From NCBI RefSeq assembly GCF_004564235.1, contig NZ_SOMN01000007.1, forward strand, positions 62,001 through 126,000: 64,000 nt of DNA, given 5' to 3'. The DNA is from Cohnella luojiensis. Lineage in GTDB: Bacteria > Bacillota > Bacilli > Paenibacillales > Paenibacillaceae. Position 1 is the stretch's first letter. The number at the start of each line of letters is the position of its first letter. The notes below the pieces were generated by a model that saw nothing but the letters and a program-made list of their open reading frames with translations, was not told where the DNA came from and did not search any database. The translations under genes were made by a program, and so were the position numbers. Below are positions 44,318-53,110 of the stretch, one piece after another.

Positions 44318-46192
44318 TTGAGCTTGCTTACATACGTTCAACGGCACTGCGGCAAACATAGGTTCACTTATACGATGGCGTTGTGCTTTTGGTTAAAAAA
44401 TTACTTAGTCCAACGATATTGCTTTGATTTACCGGTTAAAGGCTTTTATCAGGAAATTAATCTTCTCATTGGCACTTCGAGTTCCGTTCTTATCCTATTT
44501 AGCTTCTTTATGTTAGGGTTTCGAAGCAAAATACATATTTCGATTTTGGCGTTAAGCTTGTTATCATCGGCGCTATTGCTCTCGGATCTTGTTTATTACC
44601 GTTTTTTTAACGATTTCATCACCATCCCGGTACTGCTTCTCGCCGATAATATGAGCGTATTGTGGAGCAGCGTGTTCACACTCCTCCGCCCTTCGGATCT
44701 GCTTATTTTCCTTGATACTTTCTTTTTGGTATTGATGATAAATAACAGAAAAATGCCAAAGACCGCTTGGAATCCCAGTCAACTGGTTGCGGCGACGGCC
44801 CTAGCCTCGCTGCTTATTTTCTTTAATTTATCGATGGCGGATAAAATCCGCCCTGGGTTATTGAATCGAACGTTTGACCGCCAAATTGTCGTTAAAAGCA
44901 TAGGCGCATATAATTATCACTTGTATGACATCATTACGAGCACCCAGATAGGTTACAAAAAAGCTTTTGCCAGCAACGACGATTTGGCCACGGTCGAATC
45001 GTTCGTGAAGCAATTGCCCAAAGACGAGAACAACAAGAAGCTGTTCGGGGCTGCTAAAGGTTACAATGTGGTCCTGGTATCGATGGAGTCGTTGCAAAGC
45101 TTTGTCATCGATCGGCGCATTGAGGGGCAAGAGGTTACCCCTTATCTGAACCGTTTGATCAAGGAAAGCTTTTATTTTGAGAACTTCTACCACCAGACGG
45201 GACAAGGCAAAACGTCCGACGCCGAGTTTATTATCGATACATCGCTGTTTCCGCTGCCTAGCGGAGCCGTCTTCTTCTCGAACGCTCAGAATGTTTATGA
45301 CTCCACCCCGAACATCCTGAAGAAGCTCGGATATTATCCGGCCGTGTTTCACGCCAATAACCGATCGTTCTGGAATCGCGGAAACATGTACCCGACGATG
45401 GGATACGAACGGTTTTTCTCTTCGTCGGATTACAACATTACGGAAGACAACACCATCGGGTGGGGATTAAACGATATTTCGTTTTTTCGGCAGTCCGTGG
45501 AGAAATTGAGGGGACTTCCGCAGCCCTTTTACAGCAAGTTCATTACGCTAACCAACCACTATCCCTTTAACCTGAGCGAAAAAAACCGGCTTATCCCCGA
45601 ATACGCGTCCGGTTCCATGACCTTGAATCGGTACATACCGACTGTAAGGTATATGGATGAAGCCTTGAAGATATTTTTTGAGGAGATGAAGTCGGCAGGA
45701 TTATATGAGCATTCAATATTCGTTCTGTACGGGGATCATTACGGGATTTCCCATAAGCATCATAAAGCGATGGCCAAGCTGCTCGGGAAAGGAAAAATCA
45801 ATTGGTACGATCATGTGCAATTGCAGAGGGTCCCTCTCATTATTCACATTCCCGGAATGAAAGGGAAACGGATGGGCACCATTTCGGGGCAGGTCGATCT
45901 GAAGCCTACTCTATTGCATTTGCTTGGGGTGAATACGGACGGGCAGTTGAACTTCGGGCTGGATCTGTTCGCGGGCAACCGGCCGGAACTGGCAGTGCTG
46001 CGGGACGGAAGCTTTATTACGGATCGAAACGTATTCACCAAAAATCGTTGTTATGATAAAGCAACCGGCATGGTTACCGAGCCGGCGGATTGCGAGCCGT
46101 TTAAGGAGGAGGCGGTCAAGCGGCTGACTTATTCGGATTCTATCGTTTATGGAGATCTATTGCGGTTTGCGAACCGCGCCAAGAAGCTGTAG
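44318..46192 (+). CDS. Lipoteichoic-acid-synthase-family sulfatase-like protein
   Basis: 624 residues from the TTG at 44318, chosen because GGAGGGG (44305-44311) sits eight bases before it; the ATG at 44312 is too close to that site. Five membrane helices occupy the first 190 residues. The extracellular domain has the nucleophile Thr in GQGKTSDAEF, the metal-binding YGDHYGISH and a VDLKPTLLHLLG end, as in LtaS. Such enzymes transfer glycerol phosphate from phosphatidylglycerol to a glycolipid-anchored chain. The N-terminal helix region is divergent, so the exact acceptor is unsure. Confidence 0.88.
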   Translation: MSLLTYVQRHCGKHRFTYTMALCFWLKNYLVQRYCFDLPVKGFYQEINLLIGTSSSVLILFSFFMLGFRSKIHISILALSLLSSALLLSDLVYYRFFNDFITIPVLLLADNMSVLWSSVFTLLRPSDLLIFLDTFFLVLMINNRKMPKTAWNPSQLVAATALASLLIFFNLSMADKIRPGLLNRTFDRQIVVKSIGAYNYHLYDIITSTQIGYKKAFASNDDLATVESFVKQLPKDENNKKLFGAAKGYNVVLVSMESLQSFVIDRRIEGQEVTPYLNRLIKESFYFENFYHQTGQGKTSDAEFIIDTSLFPLPSGAVFFSNAQNVYDSTPNILKKLGYYPAVFHANNRSFWNRGNMYPTMGYERFFSSSDYNITEDNTIGWGLNDISFFRQSVEKLRGLPQPFYSKFITLTNHYPFNLSEKNRLIPEYASGSMTLNRYIPTVRYMDEALKIFFEEMKSAGLYEHSIFVLYGDHYGISHKHHKAMAKLLGKGKINWYDHVQLQRVPLIIHIPGMKGKRMGTISGQVDLKPTLLHLLGVNTDGQLNFGLDLFAGNRPELAVLRDGSFITDRNVFTKNRCYDKATGMVTEPADCEPFKEEAVKRLTYSDSIVYGDLLRFANRAKKL

Positions 46193-46273
46193 GGTAGTTT
46201 CGATCCGCATTATTGCGGCATGGAATGGCGAAGCCTTGTAACCACTATGAACTCGGAAGTTGCCGTTGTCCCA

Positions 46274-46300
46274 TAAAAAAAAGCCGCGATTTACGCGACT
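46274..46300. terminator. Terminator between LtaS-like and membrane-GNAT genes
   Basis: AAGCCGCG and CGCGACTT form a stem with one mismatch. The minus side runs into eight T, the plus side into TTGTTTT. Confidence 0.65.
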
Positions 46301-46417
46301 TGTTTTAGGACAATGTTCTTGACCAAGACAATTTCCGTCAATTCATTTTCGAGATTAGCCCTTAATTTTACAAACTAAGGTTAACTTCAAGTCCGTGATC
46401 GGCCAGCCTTTCAATCC

Positions 46418-47362
46418 TTAAACCCCTAGCTTTTTCTCCATCGTAAGCGCCTTAACGGTACCCTGCGGGCGAACGACGAGCTCGGTGTCGACGATCTCAT
46501 AACCCATGTCCTGGTACAGCACCAGATTGTTCTGAACCGATTGCCTGACTTTGCAGCGGCTGATATTAAGCCCCTTGGATATCCCTTGCTTCTCGATCCA
46601 CTTTACCAATTGTCTTGCGTAACCTCTCCTGCGGCGATTAGGAACGACGGACAATCGGAAGAAGTAGATGGCGTCGCCAATATACTTAAACCTTACCATT
46701 GCCGCAGCCGTATCGTCCTCGTATAAGATGGCAGCGGATTCCGATCCCTCTCGGAGAGCCTTCGAAACCGACTCGTCCGTTTCTTCCAAGGCGCTGGAAG
46801 GAGGTATCGCGGTTCTGTATTCTTCGAATGCGATCAACATCAACGAATGAATCGTGTCCGTGTCCTCGGGCGTCGCTTCTCTTATGTACACTTCCGGATC
46901 CTTCTTCAGCTTAACTTGCGGCTTGGCAGGCTTTTCTAACGGATCTTCCGTCGAGCTCGCCTGTTTATCTCCATCGATTGCATCTTCGGCATCGTTCGAC
47001 CGCTCATCTTGCCGCGGTTCAATCAGGCTGTCTCCGCGGAAATATTCCCTTGTCTGACGCAAGAAGAACAGCAGCACAAGTACGATCGCCAGAACGAACT
47101 GGATCGTATCGATGGAAAACCAAAGAACGATAAAAGACATGATAAGCGAAGGAAACAGCTTTCTCTTGTTTATCAATAATAGCATGGAAACCATCGACAA
47201 GACCGATACCGCGATATTGAACGCGATCGTCGCCACTTTTCCTCCCGTAAAATCATCATAACTTTTCGTATTGGCGAAGGACGCTACCATCACCACGACG
47301 AACATGGCGAGCTTGAAATACAGAATGAAACGCATGGCACGAATACTGGTTGGTTTTAACAA
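46418..47362 (-). CDS. GNAT acetyltransferase fused to an N-terminal membrane domain
   Basis: 314 residues. Four predicted membrane helices lie in the first 105 residues, then a charged, disordered linker (about 108-155, rich in Asp, Glu and Lys), then a GNAT domain from about 160 to 310 with the acetyl-CoA-binding VPNRRRRGYARQLVKWIEKQG and NNLVLYQDMGYEIV. The linker suggests the catalytic domain is held at the cytoplasmic membrane face. A membrane-fused GNAT of this form is unusual; the substrate is unknown. It is divergent from tgl. Confidence 0.8.
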   Translation of the reverse strand: MLKPTSIRAMRFILYFKLAMFVVVMVASFANTKSYDDFTGGKVATIAFNIAVSVLSMVSMLLLINKRKLFPSLIMSFIVLWFSIDTIQFVLAIVLVLLFFLRQTREYFRGDSLIEPRQDERSNDAEDAIDGDKQASSTEDPLEKPAKPQVKLKKDPEVYIREATPEDTDTIHSLMLIAFEEYRTAIPPSSALEETDESVSKALREGSESAAILYEDDTAAAMVRFKYIGDAIYFFRLSVVPNRRRRGYARQLVKWIEKQGISKGLNISRCKVRQSVQNNLVLYQDMGYEIVDTELVVRPQGTVKALTMEKKLGV

Positions 47363-47500
47363 TGTAAGTCCTCCCTATTAGCTGTGCGACAATGATTTCG
47401 TCAAATGCTGCGCGTTTCTTGTCATAATCCATAATTATAGCAAAAAAAACAACTCAGCGGGGCATAAGTGTTATCTCCGATTTCATTGTTTGCCAAATGC

Positions 47501-47528
47501 ACATGAGCTATCCGATACCCATACAATG
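47501..47528 (+). promoter_or_regulatory. Candidate SigK promoter of tgl
   Basis: AC (47501-47502), 17 bases, then CATACAATG (47520-47528) matches AC-N17-CATANNNTA except for the last base. tgl is transcribed late in the mother cell in Bacillus, so a SigK promoter is expected. Confidence 0.5.
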
Positions 47529-47565
47529 CTAAGACTACGAGAAGAGCAGAAGGGCGGAAGCAATC

Positions 47566-48294
47566 ATGCAATTCGAAGCGATATTAAGGTCGAAGATCGT
47601 TGAGGCGAGCAGGGATATGAATAAGGGCGGATCGAGGTTCGCAACGTTCAGGACTTCTTTTTGCAACGAGAAGTATTGGCATTTAACGAACGACGGCGGC
47701 TTCCTGTTGAGGAGCGGAGTCGCGCCGGCCGAGGCGATCCGGGATATTTTCCTTAATGGGCGTAAATACGGCTTCGAATGCGCAACTGCTATCATTATCC
47801 TGTTGTATAAGGGGGTACTGGACACGATCGGCGAATCCGAATTCAACAGGCTGTTCCCCGGCTTGCTATTGTACAGCTGGAATTCCGACAGCGATCTGGG
47901 AATCACTCAGGACGACATAGAAAGCTATTATGCGCGGCCCGGCGACGTGCTGTATTTCAAAAATCCCGAGGTTAATCCGGAGAAAATGGAGTGGCAGGGG
48001 GAAAACGTGATCAAGGTGGAAGATAATCTATACTTTGGGCACGGGATCGGCATTAAACCCGCGCAGGGGATTATCGCGGCGCTCAATCGTCAACGTCGGC
48101 AGGGCGCCACCCAATCCGCCTACTTATTGGACCAGGTAATATACCCCGATTACCAATATTTATCGCAGTTCGCCTCTAGCGACATACGACCTTACGAAAC
48201 GGCTCAAAAACCATCCGGACTGAGCTTTCCAGGCACGATTTCCGCGCGTATCGGCTCGCAAAGATACATTAAACGGAACAGGATCCGCGCTTGA
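47566..48294 (+). CDS. tgl: Protein-glutamine gamma-glutamyltransferase (spore coat transglutaminase)
   Basis: 242 residues. It cross-links spore coat proteins through Gln-Lys isopeptide bonds. The catalytic Cys is at residue 72 in FECATAIII, with the preceding Glu as in Bacillus Tgl. YFKNPE, WQGENVI and YFGHGIGI follow in the family order, and ALNRQRRQGATQSAYLLDQ matches the C-terminal region. Compared with Bacillus Tgl (catalytic Cys at 116) the N-terminus is about 44 residues shorter, with a stop in frame upstream, while the C-terminus is longer by about 40. Confidence 0.88.
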   Translation: MQFEAILRSKIVEASRDMNKGGSRFATFRTSFCNEKYWHLTNDGGFLLRSGVAPAEAIRDIFLNGRKYGFECATAIIILLYKGVLDTIGESEFNRLFPGLLLYSWNSDSDLGITQDDIESYYARPGDVLYFKNPEVNPEKMEWQGENVIKVEDNLYFGHGIGIKPAQGIIAALNRQRRQGATQSAYLLDQVIYPDYQYLSQFASSDIRPYETAQKPSGLSFPGTISARIGSQRYIKRNRIRA

Positions 48295-48308
48295 ATCGCC
48301 TTGACAAA

Positions 48309-48356
48309 GACCCGAAGATGGAATGCGCTTATTAACAAAGCGTCCATCTTCGGGTC
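48309..48356. terminator. Strong hairpin between convergent tgl and sbp
   Basis: GACCCGAAGATGGA (48309-48322) pairs perfectly with TCCATCTTCGGGTC (48343-48356), with an inner CGCTT/AAGCG stem. T residues are modest on both sides; it can serve either strand. Confidence 0.7.
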
Positions 48357-48375
48357 AAATTTAAAGAGTTCTTCG

Positions 48376-49458
48376 TCATTGACCGGCTAACACCTGGTAC
48401 CAGATTCCCCGTTTGGAATACAGCGTTTCTCGAACCTCGTCCCAACCCCCAAGGTAATCGATCGTAAACAGCTCCGGCGGTTGAGGAAAATCAGCCTTCA
48501 TCTGTGCCGCCAGCTCTTCCTGGACCGGCCGGAAGCCATGTTTGGCGAAGAGCTTCTGCGCCGTCTTGGAATATAGGTACTCCACGAAAGCGTCGGCCGC
48601 TTCGCGCACGCCGTGACGATCCGCGTTCCTGCTGATTACGGCGGCCGGATTCTCGATCAGGATCGTGCTTGGCGGCACCACGATATCGTACTCGACGCCC
48701 TGCGCGATCCTTGCGAGCAGCTCGTTCTCGTAAGTGACGATGACGTCGCCGACGCCGTATTCGAAGGCGGCCATCGAAGCCCTGCCGCTCTTATCCATCG
48801 ATTCGATATTCCGATGAACGTCCTCCAGGAACTTCTTTGCCGCAACCGGATCCTTGGACCCGCTAACCAACTCGGATTTCTTCAGGCCCGCGCCATAGAT
48901 CGCGTTAATATCCCACTGTGCGCCGCCTGATGTCTTCGGATTCGGATACAGCACCTTTACGCCCGGCTGGGCGAGATCCTCGAAATCCTTGATTCCTAAC
49001 GGATTTCCGGCTCTCGTCCCCAATACGACTATAGAACGCGTCACCATGCCTTTAGAGGTCGATCGGTTCCACTCCGATTCAACGAGACCTGCTTTAACCA
49101 GCTTCTCCATATCGCCTTCGAGCGCGAGCAACGCCACGTCAGCCTCGAAGCCTCCTGCGATAGAACGGGCTTGCGTACCCGAAGCTTCATAAGATTCCTG
49201 AAAGGCAACGTCCTGTCCCGTCTTGGCCTTCCACTCCGCTTTGAACGCGGGCAAAATTTCCTGCAAAGCATCCTTGGCGACGGAATAGGCTCCGAGCACT
49301 AACGTTACGTCTCCCGCTGCCGTCTGCGGATCGGAAGTTGCGGTCTGCGGATGATTATCGCCGCAGCCCGATAGAAGTAACAAAAGCGATAATAGCAATA
49401 GCGTAATGGCTGCGCCGGATTTGCGTCCGAATAATGGTCTGCGGTTTCCCGTCTTCAT
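48376..49458 (-). CDS. sbp: Sulfate/thiosulfate ABC transporter substrate-binding lipoprotein
   Basis: 360 residues from the ATG at 49458 (GGGAGGG upstream). A signal peptide with lipobox LLLSGCGD (Cys at about residue 33) anchors it outside the membrane. The mature part has LVLGAYSVAKDALQEILPAF, the sulfate-binding region VLYPNPKTSGGAQWDINAIYG and GVGDVIVTYENELL, typical of Sbp/CysP. It is the last gene of the operon rather than the first, which is less common. Confidence 0.92.
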   Translation of the reverse strand: MKTGNRRPLFGRKSGAAITLLLLSLLLLLSGCGDNHPQTATSDPQTAAGDVTLVLGAYSVAKDALQEILPAFKAEWKAKTGQDVAFQESYEASGTQARSIAGGFEADVALLALEGDMEKLVKAGLVESEWNRSTSKGMVTRSIVVLGTRAGNPLGIKDFEDLAQPGVKVLYPNPKTSGGAQWDINAIYGAGLKKSELVSGSKDPVAAKKFLEDVHRNIESMDKSGRASMAAFEYGVGDVIVTYENELLARIAQGVEYDIVVPPSTILIENPAAVISRNADRHGVREAADAFVEYLYSKTAQKLFAKHGFRPVQEELAAQMKADFPQPPELFTIDYLGGWDEVRETLYSKRGIWYQVLAGQ

Positions 49459-49501
49459 TGCTGCCCTCCCGCGGTGCCTTCGAAGGCTTCCGCCCAACCC
49501 G

Positions 49502-50566
49502 TTAAATATGAACCGGCATCGGATCTTCCTTAAGCTTATTCTCCATGACCCAGCTGTCGTTATCGTTGAACAAATAGGCGCGATGGATCAATACCTGAAC
49601 TTCGTCGCCCGGATGAACGATTGCCTTCTCCAGGGAGCGGTATGTGACTAAGCGCGCGGACCCGATCTCCACTTCCACCAACCATTCGCTTCCGCGGAAA
49701 TGCACATGGCGAACTTTTCCGGCCTCCGTAGCGGATAACAGCTTGAAATCTCCCGCTTTGCCGACTTCGACATATTCCGGACGGATCAAAGCTTTCGTTC
49801 CCGGCCAAACCGATGCGTTCTCGAAGCCGCGCAAGCACGATACGTCTTCCACGATCGTGGATTCCCCGATGAACCCGGCAACGAACGGCGATTGCGGATT
49901 TTTATAGATTTCCCAAGGCGTCCCCTTCTGCTCGAGGCACCCTTTGTTTATGATCATGATTTGATCCGCTACCTCGATCGCTTCGTCTTGGTCATGCGTG
50001 ACGAAAATGGAGGTGATGCCCAGGCGGTCGATCATGTCTCGAAGCCAGGAACGCAGCTCATGGCGAATCTTCGCGTCGATCGCGGCGAACGGTTCGTCCA
50101 GCAAGAGCAGCTGCGGTTCGGGAGCCAATGCGCGGGCGAATGCGACGCGCTGGCGCTGACCTCCGGATAGCTGATGCGGATAACGTTTCTCGAGTCCGGA
50201 TAATCCCGTCAGCTCGACAAGCTCGGAGACGCGGGCTTTGATTTTAGCCTTCGGCCACTTCTTCACTTCCAGTCCGAACGAAATGTTCTCTTCGACGGTC
50301 ATGTGCTTGAATAGCGCATAGTTCTGAAAAACGAACCCGATGCCTCTCTCCTGCGGAGGAAGATCATTGACGCGTTTGCCATGAAAGAGGATATCGCCTT
50401 CGTCAACGGATTCCAGTCCGGCAAGCATGCGCAGAATGGAGGTTTTGCCTCCGCCGCTAGGACCTAGCAGACCGATAAGCTGGCCTTTCTCGATCTGGAA
50501 ATTGACATCCTTAACCGCTTGGAAATCGCCGAATTTCTTATTCAAACCGCTGACTTCGATATGCAT
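49502..50566 (-). CDS. cysA: Sulfate ABC transporter ATP-binding protein
   Basis: 354 residues. Walker A is GPSGGGKTSIL, the signature LSGGQRQRVAFARALAPEP, Walker B LLLLDEPFAAID and the H-loop VTHDQDEA. A C-terminal TOBE-like regulatory domain follows from about residue 240. It powers sulfate uptake with the two permeases encoded upstream. The start is one base after the cysW stop. Confidence 0.95.
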   Translation of the reverse strand: MHIEVSGLNKKFGDFQAVKDVNFQIEKGQLIGLLGPSGGGKTSILRMLAGLESVDEGDILFHGKRVNDLPPQERGIGFVFQNYALFKHMTVEENISFGLEVKKWPKAKIKARVSELVELTGLSGLEKRYPHQLSGGQRQRVAFARALAPEPQLLLLDEPFAAIDAKIRHELRSWLRDMIDRLGITSIFVTHDQDEAIEVADQIMIINKGCLEQKGTPWEIYKNPQSPFVAGFIGESTIVEDVSCLRGFENASVWPGTKALIRPEYVEVGKAGDFKLLSATEAGKVRHVHFRGSEWLVEVEIGSARLVTYRSLEKAIVHPGDEVQVLIHRAYLFNDNDSWVMENKLKEDPMPVHI

Positions 50567-50567
50567 C

Positions 50568-51365
50568 TCAATGCACTTCCCTTCTCGATTTGGCCCATTC
50601 CATAATCAACAATAGGGTTACCGATCCCGCTGCCAGCACTAACGCGATAGAGTTTGCGGAGATGAGATTAAAGTTTTCGACATCCTGATAGACCAGGGTT
50701 GTCGCCGTTTGAGTTTTGAAGAGAATATTGCCGGACACGACTAGCACGGCTCCGAATTCACCCAATGCCCGAGCAACCGTAAGCACTACGCCGTAGACGA
50801 CGCTCCATTGAATGGAGGGCCATGTGACCCGCCAGAAAGTCGTCCAGGCACTGGCACCCAGCGTCGATGCCGCTTCTTCCTGAGCGTTTCCGATTTCCTG
50901 CAGCACAGGCATCACTTCGCGGACCACAAGCGGGAAAGTCACGAACAAAGTCGCGATAATCATTCCCGGCAACGCATATACGATATCTATCCCTGCCTTG
51001 TTGAACAGAGCTCCCAGAGCCGTTTCCGGTCCTAGGAGAAGCACGATCATCAAACCGCCGATGATGGGCGATACGGCAAACGGCAGATCAACGATACTGT
51101 TAAGTAATTGCTTAATACGTTTTCCTAACCAAGTCGCCCTAACGAGATAGAGGGACAACATGACTCCGAATATCGTATTCACGACGGTGACGATTACAAC
51201 AATCACGCCAGTCATGAATAACGCATGCAGGGTCTCCGGTCTAGCCAATCCCTTCGCGAACCCGCTCCAACCTTCATTCATGGCACCCATTGCGATTCGT
51301 ATCACCGGCACGACGAGCAACAAACCGAATACGGCAACGGTTAATCCGATCCATAAGCGTCTCAT
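50568..51365 (-). CDS. cysW: Sulfate ABC transporter permease CysW
   Basis: 265 residues with six predicted helices. The cytoplasmic EAA loop is EEAASTLGASAWTTFWRVTWP, which contacts the ATPase, and RALGEFGAVLVVSGN is characteristic of sulfate/molybdate permeases. The start overlaps the cysT stop by four bases. Confidence 0.94.
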   Translation of the reverse strand: MRRLWIGLTVAVFGLLLVVPVIRIAMGAMNEGWSGFAKGLARPETLHALFMTGVIVVIVTVVNTIFGVMLSLYLVRATWLGKRIKQLLNSIVDLPFAVSPIIGGLMIVLLLGPETALGALFNKAGIDIVYALPGMIIATLFVTFPLVVREVMPVLQEIGNAQEEAASTLGASAWTTFWRVTWPSIQWSVVYGVVLTVARALGEFGAVLVVSGNILFKTQTATTLVYQDVENFNLISANSIALVLAAGSVTLLLIMEWAKSRREVH

Positions 51366-52177
51366 CCGTTTTTCCTCCTCATCTGAACGTAGTTAACCGT
51401 CCATAAGATAATGAAGGAGAACGTCAACAGCAAGACGCTGACGGCGGTAGCCCCGATGGAATTGTCGCTCTCGATCTCTCCGAAAATATACACCGAAGCG
51501 ATCAAGGTTTTACCTGGGATATTACCCGCGACGAGCACGACCGCGCCGAATTCCGCCAATGCTCTGGAGAAGGCTAGCATCGCGCCGCTCAGTATGCCCG
51601 GAAGCATGTTCGGCAAGATGACTTTCCAGAAGGTTGCCGCTTTCGTGGCGCCGAGCGTATACGCCGCTTCCTCCTCCGACGCGTCCATCTCCTCCAATAG
51701 AGGCTGGACGGCACGGATGACGAAAGGAAAAGTCACGAATACCATCGCGATAATGATGGCCGGTTGATGAAACAATATCGTGAAACCAAGCTTCTCCGCC
51801 ATTTCTCCCACGATGCTATGCGGACCGAGCAACAGCAAGATCATAAGTCCGGCTACCGCGGTAGGAAGAGCAAAAGGCAGATCCACCAGACTGTTCAATA
51901 AACGTCTTCCCGGAAACCGGTAACGAATAAGCACCCACGCGGACATCGTTCCGACAAAAACGTTGATGACCGTAGCTATGATCGCAAGTTTGATTGTCAG
52001 CAGAACTGCCTTCCAAGCTAGCGGTTCCGTAATATTTTCGGCGAAGGCAGACCAGCCGGCGGATAATGATTGTCCATAGATCCCTAGAATAGGAAAAATA
52101 ATCAGTAAAATAAAATAGAGCATGACGGCGCTGCGAAATCCCCAGCCCCACCAGCGACCCTGCAGCATGGAACTCAC
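51362..52177 (-). CDS. cysT: Sulfate ABC transporter permease CysT
   Basis: 271 residues with six predicted helices. The EAA loop is EEAAYTLGATKAATFWKVILP and the signature is RALAEFGAVVLVAGN. The GTG at 52177 is preceded by AGGAGG at about 11 bases; an ATG three codons in is too far from it. First gene of cysTWA-sbp. A candidate cysteine-regulator site lies about 40 bases upstream. Confidence 0.93.
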   Translation of the reverse strand: MSSMLQGRWWGWGFRSAVMLYFILLIIFPILGIYGQSLSAGWSAFAENITEPLAWKAVLLTIKLAIIATVINVFVGTMSAWVLIRYRFPGRRLLNSLVDLPFALPTAVAGLMILLLLGPHSIVGEMAEKLGFTILFHQPAIIIAMVFVTFPFVIRAVQPLLEEMDASEEEAAYTLGATKAATFWKVILPNMLPGILSGAMLAFSRALAEFGAVVLVAGNIPGKTLIASVYIFGEIESDNSIGATAVSVLLLTFSFIILWTVNYVQMRRKNG

Positions 52178-52204
52178 GTTGTCGTGTCCCTCCTGAAGCC
52201 TCGA

Positions 52205-52290
52205 GAGCTGTATATAAAATAATTCCTATTAAATTAGTGGGTATTACAACTTTACCAGAAAACGGCTTCCCTCGTCAATGAAAAAGCTAC
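52205..52290 (-). promoter_or_regulatory. Candidate promoter and CymR-like site of the sulfate operon
   Basis: On the minus strand, TTGACG, an 18-base spacer and TAAAGT give a weak promoter around 52283-52254. Downstream, TACCCACTAATTTAATAGGAATTA (about 52243-52220) resembles CymR-type operators of sulfur genes in its TAGGAAT half. No SAM riboswitch is seen. The match is from memory and unverified. Confidence 0.3.
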
Positions 52291-52448
52291 TGGACATTCG
52301 CCTTTTTATTATTAAATCTTAGGTAACTTATTCGAAAAGCTTATGAGTGGTGAAATGTCCATATGACGCGAATTTTGGAAATGTTATGATTAGCGGAGTA
52401 TAATTAGAGGGGTTGTACATTCGAGGATGACGAAGGGCGAGACTTATT

Positions 52449-53081
52449 CTACTCGCCCTCTATATAATAATGCTTAGCGCCAAGCTCTAGCAAAGCCTGT
52501 CCCTGCGTAACGTCGGTTACCCATGCTTGGAAACGATCCGCTTCGCCGACTTCGGGAAGGCATTGCACCTTAACCCGATCGGTGAAAGAAACCTCCCCGA
52601 CCCGGAAGCCTCTTCCCCGCAGCTCGTTCTCCAGCTTACCGTACCAGGTATAGTCCACATCGACCAACACCTCGCGATGCAGAACCTTTACGATGGGCTG
52701 CGCCGCATCGATTCCGGCAATCGCGCCATCCGTATATGCCCGGACCAAACCGCCCGCTCCCAGCATGATCCCGCCGAAATATCGGGTTACGACGACTACG
52801 ACGTTTTTCAGCCCGCGATGTTTAATGACTTCAAGTATCGGTTTACCCGCCGTTCCGCTCGGCTCGCCGTCGTCCAATGCCTTCTGGAATTGGTCCCGTT
52901 CTCCAATTAAGTAAGCCGAGCAATTGTGCGTCGCGTCCCAATATTTCTTCTTTAGCTCATCTATGAAGGCAACCGCTTCTGCTTCGGACTCCACGGGTTT
53001 CGCGTGTCCGATGAAACGGGATTTCTTGATGACGATTTCTTCCGAACCGTAATTTCTTACTGTTGAATATTTAGCGAGCAT
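52449..53081 (-). CDS. YigZ/IMPACT-family protein (YvyE-like)
   Basis: 210 residues. The N-terminal IMPACT domain has SRFIGHAKPV, DATHNCSAY and DDGEPSGTAGKP, followed by VVVTRYFGGIMLGAGGLVRAY; the C-terminal DUF1949-like domain follows from about 140. The family is linked to translation stress, but the bacterial role is not settled. A small hairpin overlaps the stop codon. Confidence 0.9.
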   Translation of the reverse strand: MLAKYSTVRNYGSEEIVIKKSRFIGHAKPVESEAEAVAFIDELKKKYWDATHNCSAYLIGERDQFQKALDDGEPSGTAGKPILEVIKHRGLKNVVVVVTRYFGGIMLGAGGLVRAYTDGAIAGIDAAQPIVKVLHREVLVDVDYTWYGKLENELRGRGFRVGEVSFTDRVKVQCLPEVGEADRFQAWVTDVTQGQALLELGAKHYYIEGE

Positions 53082-53110
53082 AGCCGTCTATTGCTTCCTT
53101 TCCACGTACT

